From contig CM030943.1 of the NCBI GenBank assembly GCA_018136815.1, forward strand, positions 210,046-274,045: 64,000 nt of DNA, given 5' to 3'. Positions 10,367 through 21,539 of the stretch are shown here, in pieces. A program made the position numbers and the translations under genes. How positions within the stretch are numbered: the stretch's first letter is position 1; the number at the start of each line of letters is the position of its first letter. Under the pieces are notes generated by a model that was not told the origin of the DNA, did not search any database, and worked only from the letters and a program-made list of their open reading frames with translations. The DNA is from Isochrysis galbana. Taxonomy: Eukaryota; Haptophyta; Isochrysidales; Isochrysidaceae.

Positions 10367-11987
10367 CCTGCAGGCCATCTGGGGACCTGAGCGAGGGGCC
10401 GCAGGCGCGCGCCATGGGCCCCCGCCGCAGGGAAGAGAGGAGGAAAAGGGAAGAGGGAGGGGAGGGGGGAGCGGCAGCTCTCCCCTCCGGCGTTTACGTG
10501 TCTTCTCGCCCCGTTTGGGTAAGAGAAGATGGGGGCGCCAGAGCCAGGAGGGAAGGGCCGCGGCTCGCCGCGGCCACTCGCTCGGGCGAGGGAGATTAGC
10601 GCTCTAGGCCCCTAAACTCACGAGTGCCCCCCCCCTGCGTTGTTTTACCCGAAAGGGGTTTTCCCCCAACGTGGCCTCGAGGAGAGGGTGTGCTGGGGTG
10701 CGTAGGGTCGGTGCTTGCACTGGGGGGAGGACAAATATCGAGGGGAGGGGGCAATGCCCCCCCCCCCCGGTACCACTCGGACACCTGGCTCGCCAGGCAT
10801 GGCGGGAGTCCGGGGCTGAAAAGTTGTGTCCAATTAGCTAGTCGGGTTGGCTAGGATATAACATTTTAATTTTAATTTAATTACGTCACTTGTCACTTGT
10901 CACTTGCACCCCTCTGCCCTATGTCCTATGTCTGCCCCAGTCCCCAGTTGCGGCAAGGCGCAGCGCACACACAACGCTGACGTTGAGGGCCAGCGGTCTG
11001 GAGCGCTGAGGTGTGTGTGTGTGGGTGTGGGACAAGCTTTCGCCCCGCCCACCGCCCACCGCCCACAGCTCTCATGTCTCAGTGACAGTGAGACTCTCAG
11101 GCTCAGGGAAGAGGAAGAGGTTCCCGCGTTCCCTTCCCCTTCGTTGCCCTTCCTTGGACGTCGAGTCGCCTGGCGGCCGCAATGGCTTGAGCTAGGAGCA
11201 GAAAGCGCCGATGCCGATGCGCGTCCTGCCCTGCGCCCTGCCCCCTTTATTCCAAGAGACCCCTCACCTCTCACCTCCCCCCCACTCTTGAGCCTGAGCC
11301 GTCTCTTCCAGAGCCTCCAAAGTAGGCGGACGACCGAAGCCTCGTCGTGAACATGCAACATGCGCTTGCTGGCCGAGTGGATGCACGCGAACGTCGCGTG
11401 CCCCCGCTGCAGGACGGAAGGGGTGGGGGCGGGGTCGGCCCGCGCACTCGACTTTTGACTTTTGTCTCCGCAAGAAATATAAGAAACCCCCACCCCACTC
11501 CACCCCCACCCCGCCCCTAAGAAGCCTCAAATAAGAAACCCCCGGGCGGAGCCCGGTGGGGGCAAGAAAGCTTTAGCTTTAGAAGCTTTTGAGCAGTCCT
11601 CTGTTTTTTCCCTCAATGGTGCACCCATACTGTATGCAGTAGGGTGCAGTGTGCAGTGGTGCAGATAGCAATAGCAATAATTTGGCTCGCACTACGCACT
11701 ACGCACTACAAGCGTAACTAAGTACTACTGACGCTGGGGGGAGGGGTGGACGCTTCTTCTTATGCCGCCGCGCGTACACGCACAGCTCGTACCGCGGCGA
11801 CATATCTGCCTATTTTCGGCATATTTGGGCTAGAGCCTCACATACAAACGGCACACTTTAAAAAATTAAAAAAGAGACTTGGGCACGTTTTTCTACAGAT
11901 TACAGATTCCTGCCTACCCCCAGCGTTGGGCTTCACCGGGCACACGAGGCAGAGGGGGAAGACGTCGGGGCAGCGGGGGAGAGTCCC

Positions 11988-12152
11988 GGGGGGGGGGGGG
12001 GGGGGGGGGGGAGGTTGACCAAGTTCCGACTCGCTTGGGCGCGCGGGGGGCCTCGCATACGCCGTGCGATTCTTAGAGTAGAGCTAGCAGTTTCTCTCTG
12101 TTTCAGGGTCCAATTTTGGGACCCTGATTTTTCTCTCGGGGGTCGTATGCGA
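11988..12152. repeat. G24 tract followed by nested inverted repeats
   Basis: A run of 24 G at 11988-12011 precedes two nested inverted repeats. The outer pair is TCGCATACG (12053-12061) and CGTATGCGA (12144-12152). The inner pair is TCAGGGTCC (12103-12111) and GGACCCTGA (12119-12127). The function is unknown; it could be a small element or an RNA hairpin. Confidence 0.5.
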
Positions 12153-12293
12153 AGGGTCAAATGTAATACCCGCACCTAGTTTTGTAAACTTAGGTCCTGT
12201 GCCATCTGCCGCTCTCTCGCGACCGGTATCACCACCCTCCGAGAGGAAGAGAGTAGGAGTATGTCTTCATTTCAAGCTCGCTCTAAACTTCTC

Positions 12294-12298
<5 letters not shown>

Positions 12299-12386
<88 letters not shown>

Positions 12387-12490
12387 ATCTCTCTCCCTCT
12401 TCCTTTTCTCTCTCTCCCGACATCTCTCTCTCTCCCACTCGTCTCTCCCTCTCTCTCTCTCTCTTCTCTCTCTTTCTCTCTCCTCACTCA
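12299..12490 (+). repeat. (CT)n microsatellite leader of the transporter gene
   Basis: Almost pure CT from 12299, interrupted by CATCTCTCTCC spacers. It ends about 25 bp before the ATG at 12515, so it probably lies in the 5' leader or core promoter. Confidence 0.85.
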
Positions 12491-12514
12491 TCTCGGCTCT
12501 CCTCCGCCGGCGCG

Positions 12515-14376
12515 ATGGCGCGGAACAAGATCTCGCCGCCCGCGCCGCTCGAGCCTGCGATCGACCAGCTGCTCGGTTCACTCGCATGCGCCTGGCTCAC
12601 GATCGCACTTCTTCGCCGCCTCTTCTCTCGGGCCAGCGCGGCCCGCACTCCCTCCGCCAGCCTCGAGGCACAAGGAGCCGAGCTCCGCAGCTTGCAGCTG
12701 CGCTACCTCTCTGCTTGGCTCTGCTTCAAGGCGGCGGATTGGATGCAGGGGCCTTACTTCCACGAGGTGTATTCGTCCAAGATCGATGAGGCCACTGGTC
12801 AACCCTTGTCCCAAAAGGCCATCTCGAGCCTCTTCCTCGCCGGCTTCATCTCCTCTGCGCTGGTTGGCACCGCTGCAGGCTCTCTTGTGGACAAGTACGG
12901 CCGGCGTGCTGGTTGCCTGGCTTTCGCGATCATTTGCGCTGCATCCGCAGTGTCCGTCATGGCCAGTCGCTGGTCTCTCCTCGCAGCTGGTAGGTTTTTG
13001 GGTGGTGTAGCCACATCGCTCTTCATGTGCGCACCTGAGTCATGGCTGTGCGCTGAGCACGCTCGCCTCAGCCTTCCTGCCGCCGCGTTGGGTGAACTCT
13101 TCGGCTGGGCTTACTTTGCAGATTCAATCATCGCCATTTTGGCCGGACAGGTTAGCGCTTACCCTGATTACATCGTCTCTAGCCGCGCGACTCACTAGCT
13201 CACCTCATCTGTGCGATCGACTTAATGGTGAATCGCCCGAATCTATCTTTCAACGTCCCCCAGGTGGCGTCTTACGCAGCTGCTGTTGGTGGTCCTACCG
13301 CGCCCTTCCTCGCCTCGCTTCCTCTCCTTCTCATGGGTTCAATAATTGTTGTCTGCACGTGGTCTGAAAATCGTGCCGTGATAGGTGGCGGTGGCGGTGG
13401 CGGTCTCCGCGACGGCCTGTATGCTTTGATGCGTGAACCTACACTGCTTGCTCTCGCATTTCTGCAGGTGGCGAGAGCGACATGCGGCGGGCGCGTCGGT
13501 CACCCCATGCCCTTATTCAAGTAGATCGCAGGGCAACAGGCTTCCCGGCCCCACTTGGCCCGTACCTTTTCCATCTGTCTGTATCCCACGGCCCTAGATC
13601 TCCATAAGCCTTACGGTGTCAACTGAGCTCTTTCGCATTGGTGTTCTCGCGTTCTAGGCACTCTTCGAAGCCTCGATGTACATCTTTGTGCTGGTGTGGG
13701 GTGGTGCCGTCGCGTCTGCGGCTCCCACTGGTGCTGATGTGCCCTTTGGCAAGATTTTCTCTTGCCTCATGGCAGCGTGCGCTGTTGGCTCGGCCCTCTT
13801 TTCTTTACTTTCTGGGCTCAAGTTGCGAGTGGAGGCCTTCATGCAGCCCGTTCTCCTCGGAGCTGCAATTGCCTTGTATAGCGCCGCCTTCCCTCCAGCC
13901 GACGTGGCTAGCTTGGTGTGGCCGCTACCCCCAGCGTGGCTCTATCTTATCTTTTGCTTCATCGGATTCGAAGTTGCGGTGGGCGTGTACTTCCCGGCGG
14001 TGGGCTCAATGCGAGGCGCCTACTTGCCGGACTCGCAAAGGGGTGCCATCATGAACATCACGTGCGCACATCCCTAGCTGCTGCCAGTTGCCGGACTGCC
14101 TGCTGTGCGACCTTACGCACTCTTAGCCTCATCAAGTATAGTTTGCGTGTCAAGCGCAAGAAATAGCCCATCCGTGTGGCCCTTGCTATGACTCTTCGCC
14201 TTTTTCTCGCTATGAACAGCCGCGTGCCACTCAACGTGCTCGTTATCATCGTCGCCTTGGCACGCGATGAACTCGGTGATCGTGGAGCCCTGTTGTGCGC
14301 TGCAGCCGCACTTCTTCTTGCCACCGTCGCTCTGGCGACGATCTGGATGCGTGGAGTCAAAACGAAGCTAGAGTGA
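12515..14376 (+). CDS. MFSD5/MOT2-type major facilitator (putative molybdate transporter), four exons
   Basis: Exons are 12515-13150, 13264-13467, 13658-14061 and 14220-14376, giving 466 residues. Donors are CAG|GTTAGC, CAG|GTGGCG and AC|GTGCGC. Acceptors are CCCCCAG, TTCTAG and AACAG, and all phases agree. Segments typical of MFSD5 occur in order: KAADWMQGPYFHEVYSS, LFLAGFISSALVGTAAGSL with DKYGRR, GRFLGGVATSLF...ESWL.AEH, ALFEASMYIFVLVW, a VGVYFPAVGSMR stretch, and IMNI-T-RVPLNV spanning the last intron. The family is a 12-helix carrier. Its best-known algal member takes up molybdate with high affinity, for molybdenum cofactor enzymes. Loops include a Gly-rich stretch near VIGGGGGGG. The plasma-membrane location and molybdate substrate are inferred from the family. 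Confidence 0.85.
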
Positions 14377-14847
14377 GGTATGTACAGCTAACCGCGCAAC
14401 AGTCGCAAACTCCCATGGAGTAAAGAGATTGAAGGATGGGGGAAGGAGAAAGGAGAGGAGAGGAGAGAGAGAAAGAGAGCAGCGGGAGAGGAAGTGAGAG
14501 GGTTAAGGAGGGAGAGGAGTCCACCCGCAACAAGGCAGCTGCCTCGTAAGCCCGCCACGTCCTATCGTGCTGCTGCCCCCTATCTCTACTACTACTAATA
14601 CTTTTTTGCGCCTCGTGCTAGATGCTATGCTGAGAAGTTGAACCCCTAGTGTTGCGGGTAGGGGGAGTCCGTCCCAGCGCCCGAGAGGGCCGGTTTCCCC
14701 CTCTCGCCCCCCGGGATTCCCCGAAAGTCCGTTCCGGCCGAAGGCCCGTCTCAGCCGCCCTCTCCCCTGCCCCCCTTTCGGTATTCCCCGAGAACCACTG
14801 CCCCGATGCCGTGGGGGGAGGCCAGTAGGGGGTGTTCCAAGTGTGAA
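14377..14847. other. Intergenic, no gene seen
   Basis: GA-rich then C-rich sequence between two convergent genes. An open frame on the minus strand (14618-14869) is Arg/Gly/Pro-rich and looks like composition only. Confidence 0.4.
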
Positions 14848-16224
14848 TCAAATATGAATATGTGTACATCTCACCTTATTGCATTCATTGCAAGTGAATT
14901 CCCAAAATTTAGGCTCAGGCTCGTCCAGGGCCTCCCACAATGGCGTGTGATGGTTGTTGGCCTCGCGCTCGTAGCTCAACCCCAGGCCATAGTGCTCCTC
15001 TGGATTGTATGAAAGGTTGAACATGTTAGCCGCACAGCAGGTGCAGAAAGGCGGTCCAAAGCAACCATGTGTATGAGACAGATAACCGCCCAGCTTCCTG
15101 ATTGCAGGAAGATCCGCCACAACTGCGATCTCCACAAAAATCGGTGGGTTGCACAGCTTGCCTGCAGGCCGCAACCTGCCATCACGGAACAAACGACAGA
15201 ATGCAGGCCGCACCTCTGCACATTGTACTAGGACTGTGCTCCATGCTTCCGCCTCCTTGGACGCCCGCCACGTTGCCAAATTTGAACAGTCCCCCGCTGA
15301 TTGTGCCAAGTATTCCGTGGTGCCCAAAAACACGGCAAGTCGTGCAGCAGACTCGCGTCGGGATAGACCACACGCATCATCGGTGACCACCACTACATGT
15401 GGGTCGTTCTTGCTCCCATCAGTTGACATGCCACCCGATCTCCCACACGCCGTCTGCCGATCAAGGAGCATCTTGACAACGGTGTCAAATCCATATTTGC
15501 CACCTACAACTGCCCCCACTGCCCCACAAGCACGGTTATCCACAGGCAACACTTGTAGACCTGAGCGCTCAACAGCTTGTGCTTGGGATTCTAGGATGGC
15601 CTTGGGGTTGAATATGGTAGGTGCAGCTACAATAGAATCAGGTGCAAGCATTGCGGGTTGCTTGACACCATCTGGTTTCCTCATGTGTTTGAAGCTCTGG
15701 CAAATGAGGTGGCATTTGCGTAGAGGAATGGCACATGCAAGGCGGAGCATAGCCATGGTGTGCACATCAAAAAGCTGCGCTAGATGTGCAGCGATTGCGC
15801 GATCTCGAGCCTTATGTAGCTCGTGAAGCGTCGAGCTGAAGGCCTCCGTCTGCGTGAGTGCCCACCTCAAGTCAGTCTGGGCCTCCTTGCTCAACCGACG
15901 GAGAACCAATGCCACAATGTGCGGCAGATTTGCAAGCTCGTAGCGGGCGCGGACATGTGCCTCTAGTTCGTTCACCGCATCCGACATTGTGCTACTAGAT
16001 GATATGGGCTTCCTCCTCCTCTTCTTCTCCTTCACCTTGGCCAGCTCCTCCTTTGCCTTCTTCATCTCACGGAGGGCATGGTTGCGCTTGTCCAACGCAC
16101 CCCTCAGCTCGCACTGCAGCCTCTCAATCTCGAGCTGCCGATCGGCAAGCTCTGCCTCGAGATCCCTCTCGCGGGTGGAGAGGCGTGAGGGGTTAGCGGC
16201 TGGGCTTGTTGCACGGCGAGGCAT
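14848..16224 (-). CDS. Unidentified coiled-coil protein, possibly element-borne
   Basis: A 458-residue open frame from the ATG at 16224. Residues about 15-75 are a charged heptad-type coiled coil (RERDLEAELADRQLEIERLQ) followed by a basic patch KEKKRRRKP that could be a nuclear signal. The middle is mixed alpha/beta (PHVVVVTDDACGL; PPIFVEIAVVADLPAIRKLGG). The C-terminal part has many Cys and His residues (HTHGCFGPPFCTCCAANMF; FTCNECNK), suggesting metal binding. A donor AAG|GTGAGA directly after ECNK suggests more coding sequence downstream, but I could not find the next exon. AT-rich short repeats surround the upstream side. I do not recognise the family. The cysteine pattern and setting fit a transposon-encoded protein, but no signature motif proves it. 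Confidence 0.5.
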   Translation of the reverse strand: MPRRATSPAANPSRLSTRERDLEAELADRQLEIERLQCELRGALDKRNHALREMKKAKEELAKVKEKKRRRKPISSSSTMSDAVNELEAHVRARYELANLPHIVALVLRRLSKEAQTDLRWALTQTEAFSSTLHELHKARDRAIAAHLAQLFDVHTMAMLRLACAIPLRKCHLICQSFKHMRKPDGVKQPAMLAPDSIVAAPTIFNPKAILESQAQAVERSGLQVLPVDNRACGAVGAVVGGKYGFDTVVKMLLDRQTACGRSGGMSTDGSKNDPHVVVVTDDACGLSRRESAARLAVFLGTTEYLAQSAGDCSNLATWRASKEAEAWSTVLVQCAEVRPAFCRLFRDGRLRPAGKLCNPPIFVEIAVVADLPAIRKLGGYLSHTHGCFGPPFCTCCAANMFNLSYNPEEHYGLGLSYEREANNHHTPLWEALDEPEPKFWEFTCNECNKVRCTHIHI

Positions 16225-18041
16225 TCCTCGGCTTGTCCAGCCTTGCCCGGGGAGGCGAGACGGCGGAAAGGGGGAGCACGGTTGGGAGGCGAACGGCGAG
16301 CGGCGAGCGGAGGCGGAGGGCCGAAAATTTGCCGGAATTTTAACTTAGAATCGAAGCACAGTGAAAAAAGTATCCCCCCCGCAATTCCAATTCCAAATTA
16401 GTAGTTACGAAAGCGAAAGCCTTGTTCGACCGCCCAAAAGGCAAAAGGGTATAGAAGGGTAGGCCTCCAATCAAACACATTTGCCACAAACAGTAAACAA
16501 TAGCACAGTAGCCACACTAGCACGGCGGCAAAAACAAAAAAAACGGCCCGTTTTTGGCGTATCTTGAAATACGGGAGCCTCGCAAACATGGCATGGTGCT
16601 AGGCTAGTCTGCTAGGGATGCCATTTGACATTTGAAACTAGAAACTAGAAACTAGGTGCCATTCCTAGTTCCTAGGGTGCCATTTAACATTTGAAACTAG
16701 AAACCAGGTAAAAACGGGCTGCTTTTGGCCTCCGTGCAAACACGGTAAATAAAACCGTGGAGGGCACGGGGCACCTCCCCCTATTCCCATCCCCATGATT
16801 GGCCCCTACTTTAATCGGTTGCATCGATCGATCGCGAAGTACGGACCCCGGACTCCGTAGCCCACCCAGCCCCACTGCCCGGCTGTCCTTGTCTTAGATA
16901 GGTTAGAAGTGAGAGAAGGAAGCGCGTGCTCAGGAGGGCTCCTGTTGCCTGGCTGTCGCTAGCGCGCCGCTCCACGCCCGCCCCGGCGATAGTCAAGAAC
17001 ATTGACTTGTGAACTAGAGAGATAGGCAAGAGCTTGTCGTTTGTGTCGGATTGGATCACTCCCGCTCCTCCGGCGCCGAACAGATGGTGGGGATCCTCTG
17101 AGGCCATTGGCGTCGGGGCCGCCGGGCACTCTCGCAAATCCTTCACAAGTCCATTTTCTTTCCCTCTTGCGGAGGTGCCCCTGAGGGGCCCGCACCGACG
17201 AGCTGCCACAGAGCCGCCGGCAGTTTGTTCGTCGCGTCCCAAGGACTTCTGTTTGCGCGCGCGCCGCTGCGTTTGTCGCCATCTCAGTGGGAGAGATCCA
17301 GATGCTTTTGAGATCGAATTAGATGGAGGTGAGGTACGCTCCTCCAGAGACAAGATACGACCAGATGGAAACGACGCGGCAAGGAGGCAACGCCGCGCCG
17401 GCGTTTCCGCGAAGCTTCAGCGCGCCGTGGAGAGCTCGTAAAATGAAGGGTCAAACTTCACCAGCGAAGCTGTTTATGGGGACTGTTTAGCCGTTAGAAG
17501 GCGAACGCCGAGCGCTCTGCAGAAATGCTCGAGTTGGCATTCCAACGACTTGCGTCCGCCACGAGATGAGCCGCATGGGCGCTTCAGTTTGATCCGAGCA
17601 TAGGCTATGATGGAACTCTTATAGGACGTAACTTCGCGTCTCGTCCAACAGCGAGATTGGAGCCTTGCGGAGCAGCGCGTCCTCGAGATTCCTCGTGCTC
17701 TCCGCCAGATAGTGACATTCCCTCGAAGGGCGCCGAGACCTCCCAGCTGTGGTCGCGCCTCTGAGATTCCAGGCCTTCATCTCGGTCCCATCTCGGTGTT
17801 GGAGTCGAGCAGATCACGATCTCCAAGCCTTGCGGCGCTTCTCGCAACGAGACGCCTATGCCCGCCTGACGAGCGGCGCAAAGAACTCGGGAGAGAGAGA
17901 GAGAGAGAACGGCCCCCGCTCCCCCACCGCCCGTAGCCAACTTCTCTGCACCTCACTGCGCCCCCTCCCCCCCCGCGGCTCGCCCCCCTTCCCCCGCTTC
18001 CCACCTCCTGCTCTCTGCTCCTCTCCAACATCACCTGCATC
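16225..18041. other. Intergenic with short AT-rich direct repeats
   Basis: Holds a direct repeat TGCCATTT(G/A)ACATTTGAA plus ACTAGAAAC (about 16619 and 16679), a sequence GTTCGACCGCCC (16429) resembling the TTTGACCGCCCTA ends seen at 22.2, 24.0 and 53.8 kb, and a 17.0-17.4 kb stretch open on both strands. No gene is supported. The last ~150 bp before 18042 are C-rich leader. Confidence 0.4.
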
Positions 18042-18785
18042 ATGACCACCAAGACCCACAACGACCAGAGCCAGCTTCGCACCATCGCTAAGCCATCCCG
18101 CTCGACCGGCACCTCCGCTAGCTCACGCAAGAACCGCCTGCAGAGATGCTCCGCCTGCGGTGGCCTCGGTCACAAGTCTCGCACCTGCGCAGAGCAGGCC
18201 AACTACCGCGCTATGGCGGGACGTGTCAAGCACCCTGGCCTCATTTATGCACATCAACTTGCTCATCATGGCATGGGCGCAAACGGCCCGCCGCACTCCC
18301 AGGCCGCACTCTGCTTGCTCTCGCTTGCCGACGATGAGAAGACACCCTCAGCCTCTTCCATGTCAAGCCAGCTTGGCGTACGCTACGAGGCGGGCTCGCT
18401 CGTGAATCGCATCTATACCTCGATGCCGCCCTTGGCTCCCGGCTCGTTGCCGCCGCAGATGCCGTCTCCGCCCCCGACAATGTTGGGTATGCACATGATG
18501 ACGCCTCAGTCCGTTGCCATGTCGGGCTATCCTCAGTATGCCCCGCAGTCTCCGGCACCAGCTGGGGCCACGCCTTACTACTTCACCTCAGCGATGCAGG
18601 CTCTGCCGTCCCAATATATGAACACATCGCCGACCGCGCCGCCGACCGCTCCACTCCTTCATAGCCGCATGCTTTTCTCGCATGGAAACTATGGCCAACC
18701 ACAACGCATGCATCCTGCTTTGAGCAATGCCCAGGCCCAGCAGCGGCTCGTCTATGTTTCCCAACCGCAACTCGTATCCGCATGA
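18042..18785 (+). CDS. CCHC zinc-knuckle, Met/Pro/Gln-rich protein
   Basis: A 247-residue single-exon frame. Residues 38-51 form CSACGGLGHKSRTC, a C-x2-C-x4-H-x4-C zinc knuckle of the kind found next to R1-type MYB domains in plants and in RNA-binding proteins. Here no SHAQKYF-type MYB repeat follows. The rest is low-complexity Pro, Met, Gln and Ser with repeated Tyr (SMPPLAPGSLPPQMPSPPPT; YPQYAPQSPAPAG), as in RNA-binding or transcription-activating tails. The basic N-terminus precedes the knuckle. The start ATG follows a C-rich leader (CATC-ATG-ACC). Nucleic-acid binding is likely; a precise role is not known. Confidence 0.7.
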   Translation: MTTKTHNDQSQLRTIAKPSRSTGTSASSRKNRLQRCSACGGLGHKSRTCAEQANYRAMAGRVKHPGLIYAHQLAHHGMGANGPPHSQAALCLLSLADDEKTPSASSMSSQLGVRYEAGSLVNRIYTSMPPLAPGSLPPQMPSPPPTMLGMHMMTPQSVAMSGYPQYAPQSPAPAGATPYYFTSAMQALPSQYMNTSPTAPPTAPLLHSRMLFSHGNYGQPQRMHPALSNAQAQQRLVYVSQPQLVSA

Positions 18786-21179
18786 TGTTGAGAGCAGGCG
18801 CTCTTGCTTCCCACGAAGAGCAATTCCTTCTCTTCGCCCCCTTTTCTGACGGCATTTAGGCGCATTTGTTCAGTTATTTGGCTCCGCGTGCTCTTTCTTC
18901 TGCGCGTTCTGCTGTCTTCTGTGGAGCCGGTTTCCCTCTCCTCACACTATCGTTCAGCGGTGCAGTTGGTCCACGAACTCGTTGCGACCATCCGCACGTT
19001 CTGCGGCCTTTTTAGTGCCAGTGCTTTCCCGGAAAGCAAGTTATGAACCGAGCACTGTTTTTAGCTGAAGAAATGGATGTTTTCCTGTGTCATGGAGTTT
19101 TGCACCTGAAGGACTACGTCGAGCACAGACCGCGTCAAGCTGACCATGAGTGCCCTCTGGTGTCTCTCTCTGTGCGACGATAGTCTATCTTTTCTTTCCG
19201 CTCTCGTCCATTGTGGAATCGATGTCCAGTGATGTTGTGTTGATGGTCACGTCTCGGGTGGGCTTGTCTTGTATTTTCATTCACTTTCTAATGATCTAAC
19301 CCCTGAAACTGAATGTCAAAGGCAGCTGAAGAGGGGATCACTGGGGACGAGGGCAATGTTCGACGGGTTCCCACGAGGGGTAAAAAATATAATATGAATA
19401 CACAGACACAGCTCAGGACCCTGTCGCATTCATCCTAGATGATGCGATTTCCAGGCTCTTGTTTCCAGGTCCTTCGCCGTGCGGCCGGTTCCGGTTCTTT
19501 CTTGGGGCTTGCAAACTTTCGTTGTCGTCCAGGCCTGTTCTTTGTAGGTTCTGTTTAGCCTGGTTAGGGTTTCGTTGCCTTCACGCGTTTGGCGTTCGCG
19601 TTGGCGTTCGGAAATTTCCTCTCACATTCCCTAGGTCCGCTACCCTTGGCTTGTAGGTCCTTGCTTCTTTCTTCTCGGTCAAGGTTTTGGCGAGCGAGTC
19701 GGTTGCTCTAGCCGCTCGAGATTTGAGGTTTAATTTGCCATCTCCCCTTGGAGATCGGTGTAGGTTCGCTTCCTAGGTGACGTCGAGCGTCACGGCGTCG
19801 TGGATCGCCGCTAACTCAGCGCAAAGCTCGTCAAAATGCGTCGGCAGTACGGCAGAGGGTGATGAATGAGTGCTCGCGTGCGGCCGCCGCAAGGCTAGAG
19901 CAGCTTCGGCGAGATGGCGGGGCAAGATGACGGAGGAACCGCTAGCCCGGGCACGGGAGGCGGCTAACATTTGGAGCTCGCGCGTAGGGGCGCGGGCAGC
20001 TTCAGTAGACTTGGCGGCCGAGGAACAACCAACCACGGCGATCCGGTGGATGGCCTCGGCAGTAGAATTCAGGGGGAGGGGGTCGTCGCCCTGAAGTTTC
20101 GGTGGGCTAGACCTGAAGGGGGTTGGCCCCGGCGGTCGATCCCTGGAACGGGGATCCTCCGGAGAGCCGAGCGAAAGAGGAGACGCCGGCGTCCGTGTGG
20201 GGCGCGACGAGAGATCGTAATCGACGGCCACTGCGTCTCCCGAGTCTGGGGTGGCCACGGCGTGAGCGCGGAAAGCCGCAGCTCCCTTGGAACCTTCAAC
20301 TTCATTGACTCCGGAAGCCGACCCTTCCGGGTCAGGGCCGCTAGGAGCACCTCACCGCCCCACAGCCCTTCGTTCGCCGTTCGTTCCCAGTCCAGACACC
20401 CAAATGGGGATGCCCGACCCCATCCAGAATTTCATTCACCCGACTCCCGGCGGGGAGGAGGGCCAAGGCGCCGCGCTAACCGCCGGTGCCGCTCGCGACG
20501 GAGTGGCCCAGAGCCCTCCGGCTCCGCTCGACTCGACAGACCCACTGCCACTGCCATCCCAGATGGCACATTAACAATAGGCTTCTCATAGGTTCTATTA
20601 AGGTGGTTCTAAAGGTTTTCTAAGTCTGGCGCGAGACGGCGGGTGGCGGGCGCGCTGGCTGCCCACCTGCCCGCCTCTCCAGACCTTCGCTCCATGTATG
20701 GGGCATAAGCATAAGGGCATGGGAGTTCGGTGATCGGTGGGGGGTGTAGGCCCGGGGAGGGGATGGGTGTGTGTGGTGGCGCGGCTGAAGCGGCACCTGG
20801 GGCTTCCCCGCCCGCGCTGCATGTGGTCTACGTGCAGCGCGGGAAGTAGGCCACCAGCACGGCGTTGCTGTGTCCTTTGCACGACCTGGAGGACGATGAG
20901 GCCGCCGAGGGCCAGCAAAGGCGGCGGCAGATGAAGGGGCGACGACGATGTGCACGGTCGACTGGCTGTGCGGGAGGCTGCTGGAGGCTGGAGGCCGACG
21001 GGCAAACGTGGGAGGCCTGGGAGGACCACCCTTATACGGCAGAAGCGCATGTCGGCGAGAAGGGTGGCAGGGAGAAGCGGTGGTGCACGCGCACAGGATG
21101 CGTGAGGGCGCCGGTCCGGACGGACGGGCAGAAAGGCCACAGAAGCAAGCTTCCCCCGGTGTGCCAGGATGGGCGAATG
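18786..21179. other. Intergenic; one uncertain open frame
   Basis: Probable 3' UTR to about 19.3 kb. On the minus strand 20258-19773 is an open frame of 161 residues with a plausible tail (DELCAELAAIHDAVTLDVT), but it has no recognised domain, and overlapping frames on the other strand are equally long. I leave it as unproven. Confidence 0.3.
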
Positions 21180-21356
21180 GGGCGAGCCTGTGGGGAAGGG
21201 AGTGGGTCAGAAGGGAGAAGGGCAGTGGCCTCCTGGCAAGCCATCAGGCGTGCCAGGAGGATGGGTGGTTCCTCCCCCATGGCCCATGGCAGGGGAGGAG
21301 TGGAGAGAGGGGGGGGCTCGTGCCCCCCCATGGGTCAACCAAGTATAAACTTAGTT
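21180..21356 (-). repeat. Dispersed hairpin-ended repeat, copy B (inverted)
   Basis: Reads as the reverse complement of copy A: the CAAGCCATCAGGCGTGCCAG block, the GGGGGGCTCGTGCCCCCC hairpin, and the terminal AAGTATAAACTTAGTT. Weaker similarity continues leftward to about 20.6 kb. Confidence 0.7.
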
Positions 21357-21539
21357 ATTGCGACGAGAGAGCGACGATGCGACGGACTATCCGACGGCGA
21401 ATCGTCAGTTACGCGCGAAGAATAAGTAGAAGGTAAGGAGGGAATCGTAGAACACCTCCTATCTATTAAATGAAAACGCTGATGAACGAGAGCAGACCTT
21501 GCCCCTGCGCTGGGGAAAGCCCCAAAGCCCCCCCCTAGC

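Noticed and set aside
12301-12360. Possible CRISPR-like or phased repeat array
   Set aside because: It is a dinucleotide microsatellite without spacers. No CRISPR array was seen anywhere in the window.
12261-13010. Long Ser/Leu-rich open frames over the CT tract
   Set aside because: They are translations of a (CT)n microsatellite and overlap the real transporter exon in another frame.
16811-17353. 180-residue open frame on the minus strand (and a 135-residue one on the plus strand)
   Set aside because: No recognisable domain, no splice logic, and both strands are equally open, as expected from GC-rich composition.
19773-20591. Overlapping open frames on both strands
   Set aside because: Neither shows a family motif. 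The minus-strand frame has a plausible tail but not enough to call a gene.
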